From UBA11373 sp035291545 (GTDB taxonomy: Bacteria > Actinomycetota > Acidimicrobiia > Spongiisociales > UBA11373): a stretch of DNA of 6,161 nt. Location of the stretch: NCBI GenBank assembly GCA_035291545.1, contig DATDRW010000046.1:1-6161 (forward strand), read 5' to 3'. Under the pieces are notes generated by a model. That model was not told the DNA's origin, did not search any database, and was given only the letters and a program-made list of their open reading frames with translations. Of this stretch, positions 1-6,133 are shown piece by piece. Both the position numbers and the translations under genes were made by a program. The first letter of the stretch is position 1. Each line of letters starts with the position of its first letter.

Positions 1-30
1 TTCACCGAGTGGTTCTTCACCGAGTGGTTC
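1..30 (+). repeat. 15-bp perfect tandem duplication (2 copies)
   Basis: TTCACCGAGTGGTTC occurs twice with no mismatch (1-15 and 16-30). The unit is a multiple of three, so the probable reading frame is kept and the peptide FTEWF is doubled. The left edge coincides with the window edge, so more copies may lie upstream. Confidence 0.85.
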
Positions 31-51
31 GTGAGGCCGCGGGAGCACTGA
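1..51 (+). CDS. C-terminal end of an unidentified gene (partial)
   Basis: Reading from base 1, the window opens with an in-frame stretch encoding FTEWFFTEWFVRPREH and then TGA at 49-51. Every sense codon in it ends in G or C, as expected for coding sequence in this genome. The start lies outside the window and 16 residues are too few to name a family. The pentapeptide FTEWF occurs twice in direct succession because a 15-bp unit is duplicated exactly. A chance open frame cannot be excluded, but the codon bias and the position before a structured spacer favour a real gene end. Confidence 0.5.
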   Translation, partial: FTEWFFTEWFVRPREH

Positions 52-130
52 AAGTTGGAGCCGGCGCCTCGTCCTGGCGAATTTGCAGATTGCAGTGGCC
101 GTCCATCGTCTGAATCGGAATACCCCCCAC

Positions 131-151
131 CGACGAGGCTGTGCCTCGTCG
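131..151. terminator. Perfect 9-bp hairpin, possible terminator or dispersed palindrome
   Basis: CGACGAGGC (131-139) is exactly complementary to GCCTCGTCG (143-151) across a TGT loop. It lies 80 bp after the stop codon of the upstream gene. There is no T-run after it on the plus strand, so a classic intrinsic terminator is not demonstrated. It directly abuts a second hairpin system (152-185), which makes a REP-like intergenic element an equally good reading. Confidence 0.5.
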
Positions 152-185
152 ACTCCCCCACAAGGTGGAGTGATCCGGGGGGAGT
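152..185. repeat. Inverted-repeat arm with two alternative partners
   Basis: ACTCCCCC (152-159) can pair with GGTGGAGT (164-171; 7 of 8 pairs, loop ACAA) or with GGGGGAGT (178-185; 8 of 8 pairs, 18-base interval). The two pairings exclude each other. The second and third arms also sit in a direct repeat, GGAGTGAT at 167-174 and 181-188, offset by 14 bp. What the sequence shows is structure potential. A role as attenuator, protein-binding site or repetitive palindrome is inference. Confidence 0.55.
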
Positions 186-213
186 GATTCGCCCGTCGCG
201 CTCCCGCCGTGTG

Positions 214-234
214 CTACCTGCCACCTGCCACCTG
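214..234. repeat. 7-bp tandem repeat, three copies (CTACCTG, CCACCTG, CCACCTG)
   Basis: Three consecutive heptamers differ by one base in the first copy. The array lies in a non-coding spacer. It is one of several arrays with the same 7-bp period but different unit sequence in the spacers of this window. Confidence 0.75.
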
Positions 235-249
235 TCGCCGTTTCGGTCT

Positions 250-263
250 TCGCCAATCGCCAA
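250..263. repeat. 7-bp tandem repeat, two copies (TCGCCAA)
   Basis: TCGCCAA occurs twice in succession (250-256, 257-263), followed by the partly similar TTGCGGG. Two copies of a heptamer alone would be weak evidence. It is listed because arrays with the same period occur 16 bp upstream and in the two other main spacers. Confidence 0.55.
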
Positions 264-271
264 TTGCGGGA

Positions 272-284
272 GGGCCGAAGGCCC
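272..284. repeat. Small GC hairpin next to the operon promoter
   Basis: GGGCC (272-276) and GGCCC (280-284) form a perfect 5-bp stem with a GAA loop (TTC on the other strand). Its right arm touches the region where a -35 element for the promoter at 305-310 would lie. It could be an operator or part of an upstream terminator. The function is not determined by sequence. Confidence 0.35.
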
Positions 285-317
285 GACCTCTACTCTCGCC
301 GGGGTACCCTGCTCCTC
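283..317 (+). promoter_or_regulatory. Promoter of the four-gene operon, leaderless type
   Basis: TACCCT (305-310) fits the actinobacterial -10 consensus TANNNT and lies exactly 7 bp before the ATG at 318, so transcription should begin at or next to the start codon. A weak -35 candidate, CCGACC (283-288), is spaced 16 bp away. There is no purine-rich ribosome binding site before the ATG, consistent with a leaderless mRNA. The same TA(C/T)CCT with the same 7-bp gap precedes two other genes here. Confidence 0.6.
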
Positions 318-1355
318 ATGGATACCCCTGAGGAACGCATTGCGCTGTTCATGGACTTCGAGAACCTGGCGATCGGGGCCCGGGAGGATCTGAAGGGGGC
401 CAAGTTCGACATGAAGCCGGTCTCCGACGCCCTCGCCGAGCGGGGCCGGGTGGTGGTGCGACGGGCGTACGCCGACTGGAACCTGTTCGAGGACGCCCGC
501 CGGATGTTGGCCGAGCACCACGTCGAGATGATCGAGATCCCGCAGCGGATGGGTGCCAGCCGCAAGAATGCCGCCGACATCAAGATGGCGGTCGACGCCA
601 TCGAGTTGTCGTTCGAACGGGACTACATCACCACCTATGTGATCGCCACCGGCGACAGCGACTTCACCCCGCTGGTGCACAAGCTCCGCGAGTTGAACAG
701 ACGGGTGGTCGGTATCGGTCTCCGTGGCAGCACCTCGGCAATGCTCCCTCCGGCTTGCGACGAGTTCCTGTTCTACGACTCGCTCGACGGCGTCGATCTA
801 CCACAGCCGACCCGACGACGCCGTCGCGACAGCGCCACGACCGAGGCGCCCGTGGTAGCCGCCGAAACCCACGACGACTCCGCCGACCTGGACCAGTTGA
901 TCACCCAGACCCTGTCCGGCCTGCAACGTTCTGGCGACGCGGTGGTGCTGGCCTCCAGCCTGAAGCGGGCCCTCCTGCGCAAGGACCCCACCTTCAGCCA
1001 GGCCGATCACGGGTTCCGCACCTTCGGCGAGTTGCTGCGCAACCTGGCGAGCCGGGGTGTGATCGACGTCGCCGACAGCGGCGCCCGCGGTGACCCCGAG
1101 GTCACCTTCAAGGCGTCGGGCGGCCAAGACGAGCACGCCTTCGGCCTGCTTCGCCAGGTCGTCGGCAAGGGGAAGGGCCCGGTGCCCCTCTCCGGCATCA
1201 AGGACCGCATCCGCAAGATCGAGCCGTCGTTCTCGGAGAAGGCATACGGCTACGGCGGTTTCCTGCAGTTCTCCAAGGCGGCAGCGGCGCGCGGGGTGGT
1301 GGCGATGGACTGGTCGGAAGAGACCGACGACTACCTGCTGTCGCTGCCGGATTGA
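318..1355 (+). CDS. NYN-domain (LabA-like) ribonuclease with two OST-HTH/LOTUS domains
   Basis: This 345-residue soluble protein is a probable RNA-directed endonuclease. The N-terminal NYN domain (about residues 7-155) has the PIN-like acidic residues: D13 in FMDFEN, D87 and D93 in the AADIKMAVDA segment, and D113 and D115 in ATGDSDF. A charged, flexible linker with a run of five arginines follows (about 160-190). Two tandem OST-HTH/LOTUS domains come next, at about 193-265 and 273-345, each with the pattern of a helix-turn-helix core and a conserved F-x-x-F/L segment (FRTFGELL; GGFLQF). LOTUS domains bind RNA, and G-rich or G-quadruplex RNA has been reported for the family, so they probably supply substrate recognition. 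I chose ATG 318 because homology begins there and a -10 element lies 7 bp upstream; TTG 264 would add a tail through the promoter. The stop overlaps the next start (TTGA). The RNA target is unknown. Confidence 0.88.
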   Translation: MDTPEERIALFMDFENLAIGAREDLKGAKFDMKPVSDALAERGRVVVRRAYADWNLFEDARRMLAEHHVEMIEIPQRMGASRKNAADIKMAVDAIELSFERDYITTYVIATGDSDFTPLVHKLRELNRRVVGIGLRGSTSAMLPPACDEFLFYDSLDGVDLPQPTRRRRRDSATTEAPVVAAETHDDSADLDQLITQTLSGLQRSGDAVVLASSLKRALLRKDPTFSQADHGFRTFGELLRNLASRGVIDVADSGARGDPEVTFKASGGQDEHAFGLLRQVVGKGKGPVPLSGIKDRIRKIEPSFSEKAYGYGGFLQFSKAAAARGVVAMDWSEETDDYLLSLPD

Positions 1356-2155
1356 GCGAGTCGGCTCCTTACCGCCCCGTCGCCCTGGTGCGCGACGTCC
1401 CCGATTCGTTTGCATCGTGTATCACGGTCCGGCCTGCGATCCCCCCGCTCGATCCGGTGCGGGCGAGGGGGCAACACGCCGGGTACGTTGCGGCGCTCGA
1501 GCAGGGGGGTTTCTCAGTGATCCAGATCCCGGCCGCTGAGGAACATCCCGACTGCGCTTTCGTCGAGGACGCCGCGGTGGTTCTGGGAGGCCGGGCGTTG
1601 CTCACCAATCCCGGGCACCCCACCCGCCGCGGCGAGATCGCCGGGGTGAGGGCTGCTCTGGCCCCGTTGCTTGCAGTGGAATCGTTGGGGGAGGGCACCC
1701 TCGACGGCGGTGACGTGCTCCAGGCCGGGGGCCGGGTGTTCGTCGGACTCAGCCGCAGGACCGATGCGGCCGGGGTGGCGGCACTCACCCGGTTCTGTGC
1801 CCCGGTGAAGGTGATCCCGGTGCCGGTGCGCGAAACGCTGCACCTCAAGTCCGGAGTGTCGGCCGTCGACACCGAGACCGTGCTGTGGCATCCGGCGGCC
1901 TGTGATCGCCGGGATTTGGTCGGACTCCGCGTCGTCGCGGTCACGGGGGACGACCCGGAGGCGGCCAATGTGGTTCGGCTTCCCGACGGGTCGGTGCTGG
2001 TGGCGTCCCGCCATCCGGCCACCGCCGAACTGGTCGCCTCCCTGGGCCGCCGGGTGCGGACGGTCGACGTGTCCGAGTTCGCCCGGGCCGACGGTGGGCT
2101 CACCTGCCTCTCGGTGAGACATCGGCCGGCGAGCGCCGTATCCTCGTCGTCATGA
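1352..2155 (+). CDS. ddaH: N(G),N(G)-dimethylarginine dimethylaminohydrolase (DDAH)
   Basis: DDAH hydrolyses free asymmetric dimethylarginine and monomethylarginine to citrulline plus dimethyl- or methylamine in the cytosol. The 267 residues match the compact bacterial DDAH length; true arginine deiminases are about 400. Visible signatures are CAFVEDA (E72, D73), TLDGGDV (116-122), the catalytic histidine in LHLKSG (H164) and the catalytic cysteine in GGLTCLSVR (C252). The His-Cys separation of 88 residues is nearly that of the Pseudomonas enzyme (His162, Cys249). The start is TTG, inside the TTGA overlap with the upstream stop; no ribosome binding site is seen, so translation is probably coupled. 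GTG at codon 13 would cut into the conserved first strand (VALVRDVPDSF). The stop TGA lies in an ATGA overlap with bpa. The last residues (SSSS) are low complexity and are encoded by the DNA that also holds a promoter-like element. A related guanidine-modifying hydrolase specificity remains possible. Confidence 0.88.
   Translation: MSESAPYRPVALVRDVPDSFASCITVRPAIPPLDPVRARGQHAGYVAALEQGGFSVIQIPAAEEHPDCAFVEDAAVVLGGRALLTNPGHPTRRGEIAGVRAALAPLLAVESLGEGTLDGGDVLQAGGRVFVGLSRRTDAAGVAALTRFCAPVKVIPVPVRETLHLKSGVSAVDTETVLWHPAACDRRDLVGLRVVAVTGDDPEAANVVRLPDGSVLVASRHPATAELVASLGRRVRTVDVSEFARADGGLTCLSVRHRPASAVSSSS
2116..2151 (+). promoter_or_regulatory. Internal promoter inside the ddaH 3' end, upstream of bpa
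   Basis: GAGACA (2116-2121, four of six matches to TTGACA) is separated by exactly 17 bp from TATCCT (2139-2144), which ends 7 bp before the bpa ATG at 2152. The spacing matches the elements before the operon and before the acyl-CoA dehydrogenase gene. It would allow leaderless bpa mRNA to be made independently of read-through from the upstream genes. The element lies wholly in coding sequence, so this is a prediction. Confidence 0.5.
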
Positions 2156-2607
2156 GCGAACCGCAACCCCCGGCTCCCGCCGAGATCGTCGACGCGGAAG
2201 CCGACGAACACTCCTACGTGCAGGCGCCCAAGCTGATGCGGATCGCCTCGATGACCCGGGCCATGCTCGAGGAGATCCGCCAGGCTCCTCTCGATGAGGC
2301 CGGCAGGCGCCGCCTGGTGGAGATCTTCGACCACTCGCTCGCCGAGATGCAGGACGTGCTCAGCGACGACCTCCGCGAGGAACTCAACGGCCTCTTCGTC
2401 CCGATGTCGTCGCAAACCGTCACCGAGGCCGAATTACGGATCGCCCAGGCACAGCTGGTGGGATGGCTGGAAGGCCTGTTCGCCGGTATTCAGGCGACAC
2501 TGTGGAGCCAGCAGGCGGTGGCCGCGAGCCAACTGCAGCAGATGCGCACGCGTGCCATCGAGGCGCAGTCGGGGCGTCCCGGGGATCAACCGGGGCAGTA
2601 CCTCTAG
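2152..2607 (+). CDS. bpa: Bacterial proteasome activator Bpa/PafE (DUF2587)
   Basis: Bpa forms an ATP-independent ring that docks on the 20S proteasome, opens its gate and feeds it unfolded or heat-damaged proteins. The 151 residues show the family pattern. There is a disordered acidic, proline-rich N-terminus (1-25), then a helical core with PKLMRIASMTRAMLEEIR (26-43), LVEIFDHSLAEMQDVL (55-70), LREELNGLFVPM (74-85) and the Trp-containing segment QLVGWLEGLFAGIQA (101-115). A flexible tail ends in Gly-Gln-Tyr-Leu (148-151), the C-terminal motif by which Bpa binds the proteasome alpha ring. It is shorter than the M. tuberculosis protein (174 aa), mainly through a shorter N-terminus. The ATG overlaps the ddaH stop (ATGA), and a promoter-like TATCCT lies 7 bp upstream, so both coupled and independent expression are plausible. 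The prcBA genes are not in the window. Confidence 0.93.
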   Translation: MSEPQPPAPAEIVDAEADEHSYVQAPKLMRIASMTRAMLEEIRQAPLDEAGRRRLVEIFDHSLAEMQDVLSDDLREELNGLFVPMSSQTVTEAELRIAQAQLVGWLEGLFAGIQATLWSQQAVAASQLQQMRTRAIEAQSGRPGDQPGQYL

Positions 2608-3597
2608 GTGGCCGACGGCTCGGGCCGGGTCATCCGTCGGCTCCGCACGGTCCCCACTCACCTTCTCCTCTTCGTGCTGGTGACCGTGCTCGCCCCTCTG
2701 TGGCTGGTCGTCGGTTTGGTGATCGATGCAGCGCGCTGGGTCGCCGTGCGCCGTCACGGGATGGCGGTGCGGATGTTCGCCTTCGGGTGGTGGTACCTGT
2801 TCGTCGGGACTTGGTGCCTCGCCCGGCTCATCGGCCATTGGCTGGTCGCCGGGTTCGGCCGCAACGAGGCTTCGATGCGGGAAGGCTCCTACCGCCTCCA
2901 GGTGTGGTGGGCCCGGATGCTGTTCGGTGCGGTGCGGCGGATCTTTCGCCTCACCGTGTCGGTGGAGGGACTGGAGCAGGTCGCACCGGGACCGATCATC
3001 GTGATGATGCGTCACGCCAGCATCGTCGACACGCTTCTCCCCAACGTCTTCGTCACCGGCCGGGCCGGGATCCGGCTGCGGTATGTGCTCAAGAGGGAAT
3101 TGCTGGCCGATCCCACCCTCGACATCGCCGGCAACCGCCTCATCAACCATTTCGTCGACCGCAGCGGCGATGCCGCCGTCGAGGTGAAGGCGGTGGCGGC
3201 GCTCACCGAGGGGTTGACCGATCGCGAGGGCGTCATCATCTATCCGGAAGGCACCCGGTTCACCGAGGAGCGTCGCTCCCGGATCATCGCCGGCCTCGGG
3301 GACCGCGACCGCGGCCTCGCCGAACGCGCCCGCCGCTTCCGCCGGGTGCTGCCGCCCCGGCCGGGAGGTTCGGCGGCCCTGCTCGAGACCGGGTACGACG
3401 TGGTGATCGCGGCGCACACGGGTCTGGAACCGCTCGCCACCATCCCCGACGCCTGGTCGGGCCGGATCGTGGGATCGAACCTGCGCATCCGGTTTGAGCG
3501 GTTCGACGGCGCATCGATCCCGCAGACCCGGCGGGGACGGATCGACTGGCTCTTCGACCGCTGGGAGGAGGTCGACGCCTGGGTGACCGGGGCGTGA
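2608..3597 (+). CDS. PlsC-like membrane acyltransferase (1-acylglycerol-3-phosphate acyltransferase family)
   Basis: This 329-residue protein belongs to the lysophospholipid/glycerol-phosphate acyltransferase superfamily and probably transfers an acyl chain to a lysophospholipid or related alcohol at the inner face of the membrane. The first part is membrane-associated: a clear hydrophobic segment at about 18-40 and a second aromatic-rich one at about 56-83. Catalytic block I is HASIVD (H136, D141; the H-x4-D motif), a block II-like FVDRSGD is at 182-188, and YPEGTR at 212-217 is block III. An Arg-rich stretch follows (about 222-254), then a C-terminal domain. The GTG start directly abuts the bpa TAG with no ribosome binding site, so translation is probably coupled; the next ATG (codon 52) would remove the first membrane segment. 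The exact acceptor is unknown, so plsC is not assigned. It ends the operon, with a convergent gene 23 bp beyond. Confidence 0.85.
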   Translation: MADGSGRVIRRLRTVPTHLLLFVLVTVLAPLWLVVGLVIDAARWVAVRRHGMAVRMFAFGWWYLFVGTWCLARLIGHWLVAGFGRNEASMREGSYRLQVWWARMLFGAVRRIFRLTVSVEGLEQVAPGPIIVMMRHASIVDTLLPNVFVTGRAGIRLRYVLKRELLADPTLDIAGNRLINHFVDRSGDAAVEVKAVAALTEGLTDREGVIIYPEGTRFTEERRSRIIAGLGDRDRGLAERARRFRRVLPPRPGGSAALLETGYDVVIAAHTGLEPLATIPDAWSGRIVGSNLRIRFERFDGASIPQTRRGRIDWLFDRWEEVDAWVTGA

Positions 3598-3612
3598 GTG
3601 ATCGTCGCACTC
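3596..3612. terminator. Short hairpin between convergent genes, possible bidirectional terminator
   Basis: GAGTG (3596-3600) and CACTC (3608-3612) form a perfect 5-bp stem with a 7-base loop, in the 23-bp gap between the two convergent stop codons and starting inside the acyltransferase TGA. The stem is short and no T-run follows on either strand. It is recorded because nothing else in the gap could separate the two transcripts. Confidence 0.25.
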
Positions 3613-3620
3613 TGTCGCGC

Positions 3621-4130
3621 TCAGACGGCGGTGATGTCGACCCGGTTGATCGTCGGCGGATCGTGGGGCCGGTCCTGGGCGCCGGTGGGGAGGGCGGCGA
3701 TGGCGTCGACGACCTCTATGCCCTCAGTCACCCGCCCGAAGATCGTGTACGCCTTGGGCAAGCCGAGGTCCCCGAGGCACACGAAGAACTGCGATCCGTT
3801 GGTGTTGGGGCCGGCGTTGGCCATGGCGACCATGCCCCGGCGGTACTTGTGGGGGGTGTCGAGCTCGTCGCGGAACTGGTATCCGGGGCCGCCCTTGCCG
3901 GTGCCTGTGGGGTCCCCGCCCTGGATGACGAACCCGGGGACGATGCGGTGGAAGATCACGCCGTCGTAGAAGCCCGCAGACGCCAGGAAGAGAAAGCTGT
4001 TCACCGTCTGCGGGGCGTCGGCGGGGAAGAACTCCACGGTGATGTCACCGAGCGAGGTGTGCAGGGTGGCGCGGTAGGAGCGGTCGAGGTCGATGGTGAT
4101 TTCCGGGGGCGACGAGTACTTCTTGGCCAC
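3621..4130 (-). CDS. Cyclophilin-type peptidyl-prolyl cis-trans isomerase
   Basis: This 169-residue cyclophilin catalyses cis-trans isomerisation of peptide bonds before proline and helps protein folding. No signal peptide or membrane segment is present, so it should be cytosolic. The family core is unmistakable: FHRIVPGFVIQGGDPTGTG (60-78), with R62, F67 and Q70 matching the human CypA active-site residues R55, F60 and Q63; and GMVAMANAGPNTNGSQFFV (99-117), with A104, N105, Q114 and F116. The CypA tryptophan (W121) that favours cyclosporin binding is replaced (segment DLGLPKAYTIFG), and H126 corresponds to Y128, as in many bacterial cyclophilins. The start is GTG at 4130; there is no in-frame ATG upstream and no good ribosome binding site (a weak AAAGA lies upstream). 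A TAGGGT -10 candidate is at 4160-4165, which would give a short leader. The stop is convergent with the acyltransferase gene. A ppiA/ppiB-type name fits, but I cannot choose between them. Confidence 0.95.
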   Translation of the reverse strand: MAKKYSSPPEITIDLDRSYRATLHTSLGDITVEFFPADAPQTVNSFLFLASAGFYDGVIFHRIVPGFVIQGGDPTGTGKGGPGYQFRDELDTPHKYRRGMVAMANAGPNTNGSQFFVCLGDLGLPKAYTIFGRVTEGIEVVDAIAALPTGAQDRPHDPPTINRVDITAV

Positions 4131-4173
4131 GGGTGCGTCTTTCGGGTCGGGAAGGGGGAACCCTAACGAGGCC

Positions 4174-4187
4174 CCGGATGCCGGATG
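4174..4187. repeat. 7-bp tandem repeat, two copies (CCGGATG)
   Basis: CCGGATG occurs twice in direct succession (4174-4180, 4181-4187) in the spacer between the acyl-CoA dehydrogenase and cyclophilin genes. The period is the same as in the arrays of the other spacers. It lies just upstream of the candidate cyclophilin -10 element (4160-4165 on the minus strand). Confidence 0.5.
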
Positions 4188-4202
4188 CCTACATCTGAAA
4201 TG

Positions 4203-4238
4203 ACAAAACCGTCTTACGCGTCAGATGCGCGTGTAAGA
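4203..4238 (-). terminator. Intrinsic-type terminator of the acyl-CoA dehydrogenase gene
   Basis: On the plus strand TCTTACGCG (4212-4220) and CGCGTGTAAGA (4228-4238) pair over nine bases with a two-base bulge and a 7-base loop. Read on the minus strand, this hairpin starts about 30 bases after the dehydrogenase stop and is followed by CGG and then a T-rich stretch (TTTTGTCATTT). This is the usual form of a Rho-independent terminator and stands out as AT-richer than its surroundings. It implies that the cyclophilin gene downstream has its own promoter. Confidence 0.55.
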
Positions 4239-4251
4239 AGTTCTGTAAGAA
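4232..4251. repeat. Direct repeat TGTAAGAA, two copies 12 bp apart
   Basis: TGTAAGAA occurs at 4232-4239 and 4244-4251. The first copy overlaps the right arm of the terminator hairpin; both can pair with the left-arm core TCTTAC (4212-4217) through GTAAGA. The arrangement could result from local duplication of the terminator arm. Confidence 0.5.
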
Positions 4252-4267
4252 AATCCGACCGGCCGAC

Positions 4268-6058
<1,791 letters not shown>

Positions 6059-6071
6059 GCACCCCAGGGTA
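6059..6071 (-). promoter_or_regulatory. Leaderless-type promoter of the acyl-CoA dehydrogenase gene
   Basis: On the minus strand TACCCT (complement of 6066-6071) ends 7 bp before the ATG at 6058, the same hexamer and gap as before the operon at 305-318. No convincing -35 is seen about 17 bp upstream (TAGTCG at 6089-6094 is poor). No ribosome binding site lies in the 7-bp gap, which fits a leaderless transcript. Confidence 0.55.
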
Positions 6072-6112
6072 GATATCCGCGCGACGATCGACTACGGCCA
6101 TAGGTCGGTAAG

Positions 6113-6133
6113 CCTGCAGCATGCAGCCTGCAG
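6113..6133. repeat. 7-bp tandem repeat, three copies (CCTGCAG, CATGCAG, CCTGCAG)
   Basis: Three consecutive heptamers, the middle one with one change, lie 55 bp upstream of the acyl-CoA dehydrogenase start. The units contain the palindromes CTGCAG and GCATGC, so part of the array also forms a small hairpin (CTGCA at 6114-6118 with TGCAG at 6122-6126). No coding frame is supported here. Confidence 0.7.

Noticed and set aside
214..263. CRISPR array
   Set aside because: The repeats are 7 bp, directly adjacent and without spacers; no cas gene is present.
264..317. Upstream TTG start adding 18 residues to the NYN protein
   Set aside because: The extension crosses the -10 element and is unlike the family N-terminus. 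ATG 318 sits directly before the first NYN strand.
55..393. Plus-strand open frame across the spacer and the start of the NYN gene
   Set aside because: It runs through hairpins, heptamer repeats and a promoter, then out of frame into the NYN domain. The peptide is Ser/Arg/Pro-rich with no motif.
1369..2415. Long minus-strand open frame (348 codons) opposite ddaH and bpa
   Set aside because: The plus strand here encodes two clearly conserved proteins. The antisense translation is Arg/Ser/Thr-rich with no recognisable motif, as expected of a shadow frame in high-GC DNA.
2434..3417. Long minus-strand open frame (327 codons) opposite bpa and the acyltransferase
   Set aside because: The translation is His/Pro/Gly-rich low complexity without family motifs, and the plus strand carries the acyltransferase catalytic blocks.
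4160..4165. TAGGGT on the minus strand as the cyclophilin promoter -10
   Set aside because: It fits TANNNT but lies 29 bp before the GTG, without a recognisable -35 17 bp upstream. It is kept only as a mention in the gene entry.
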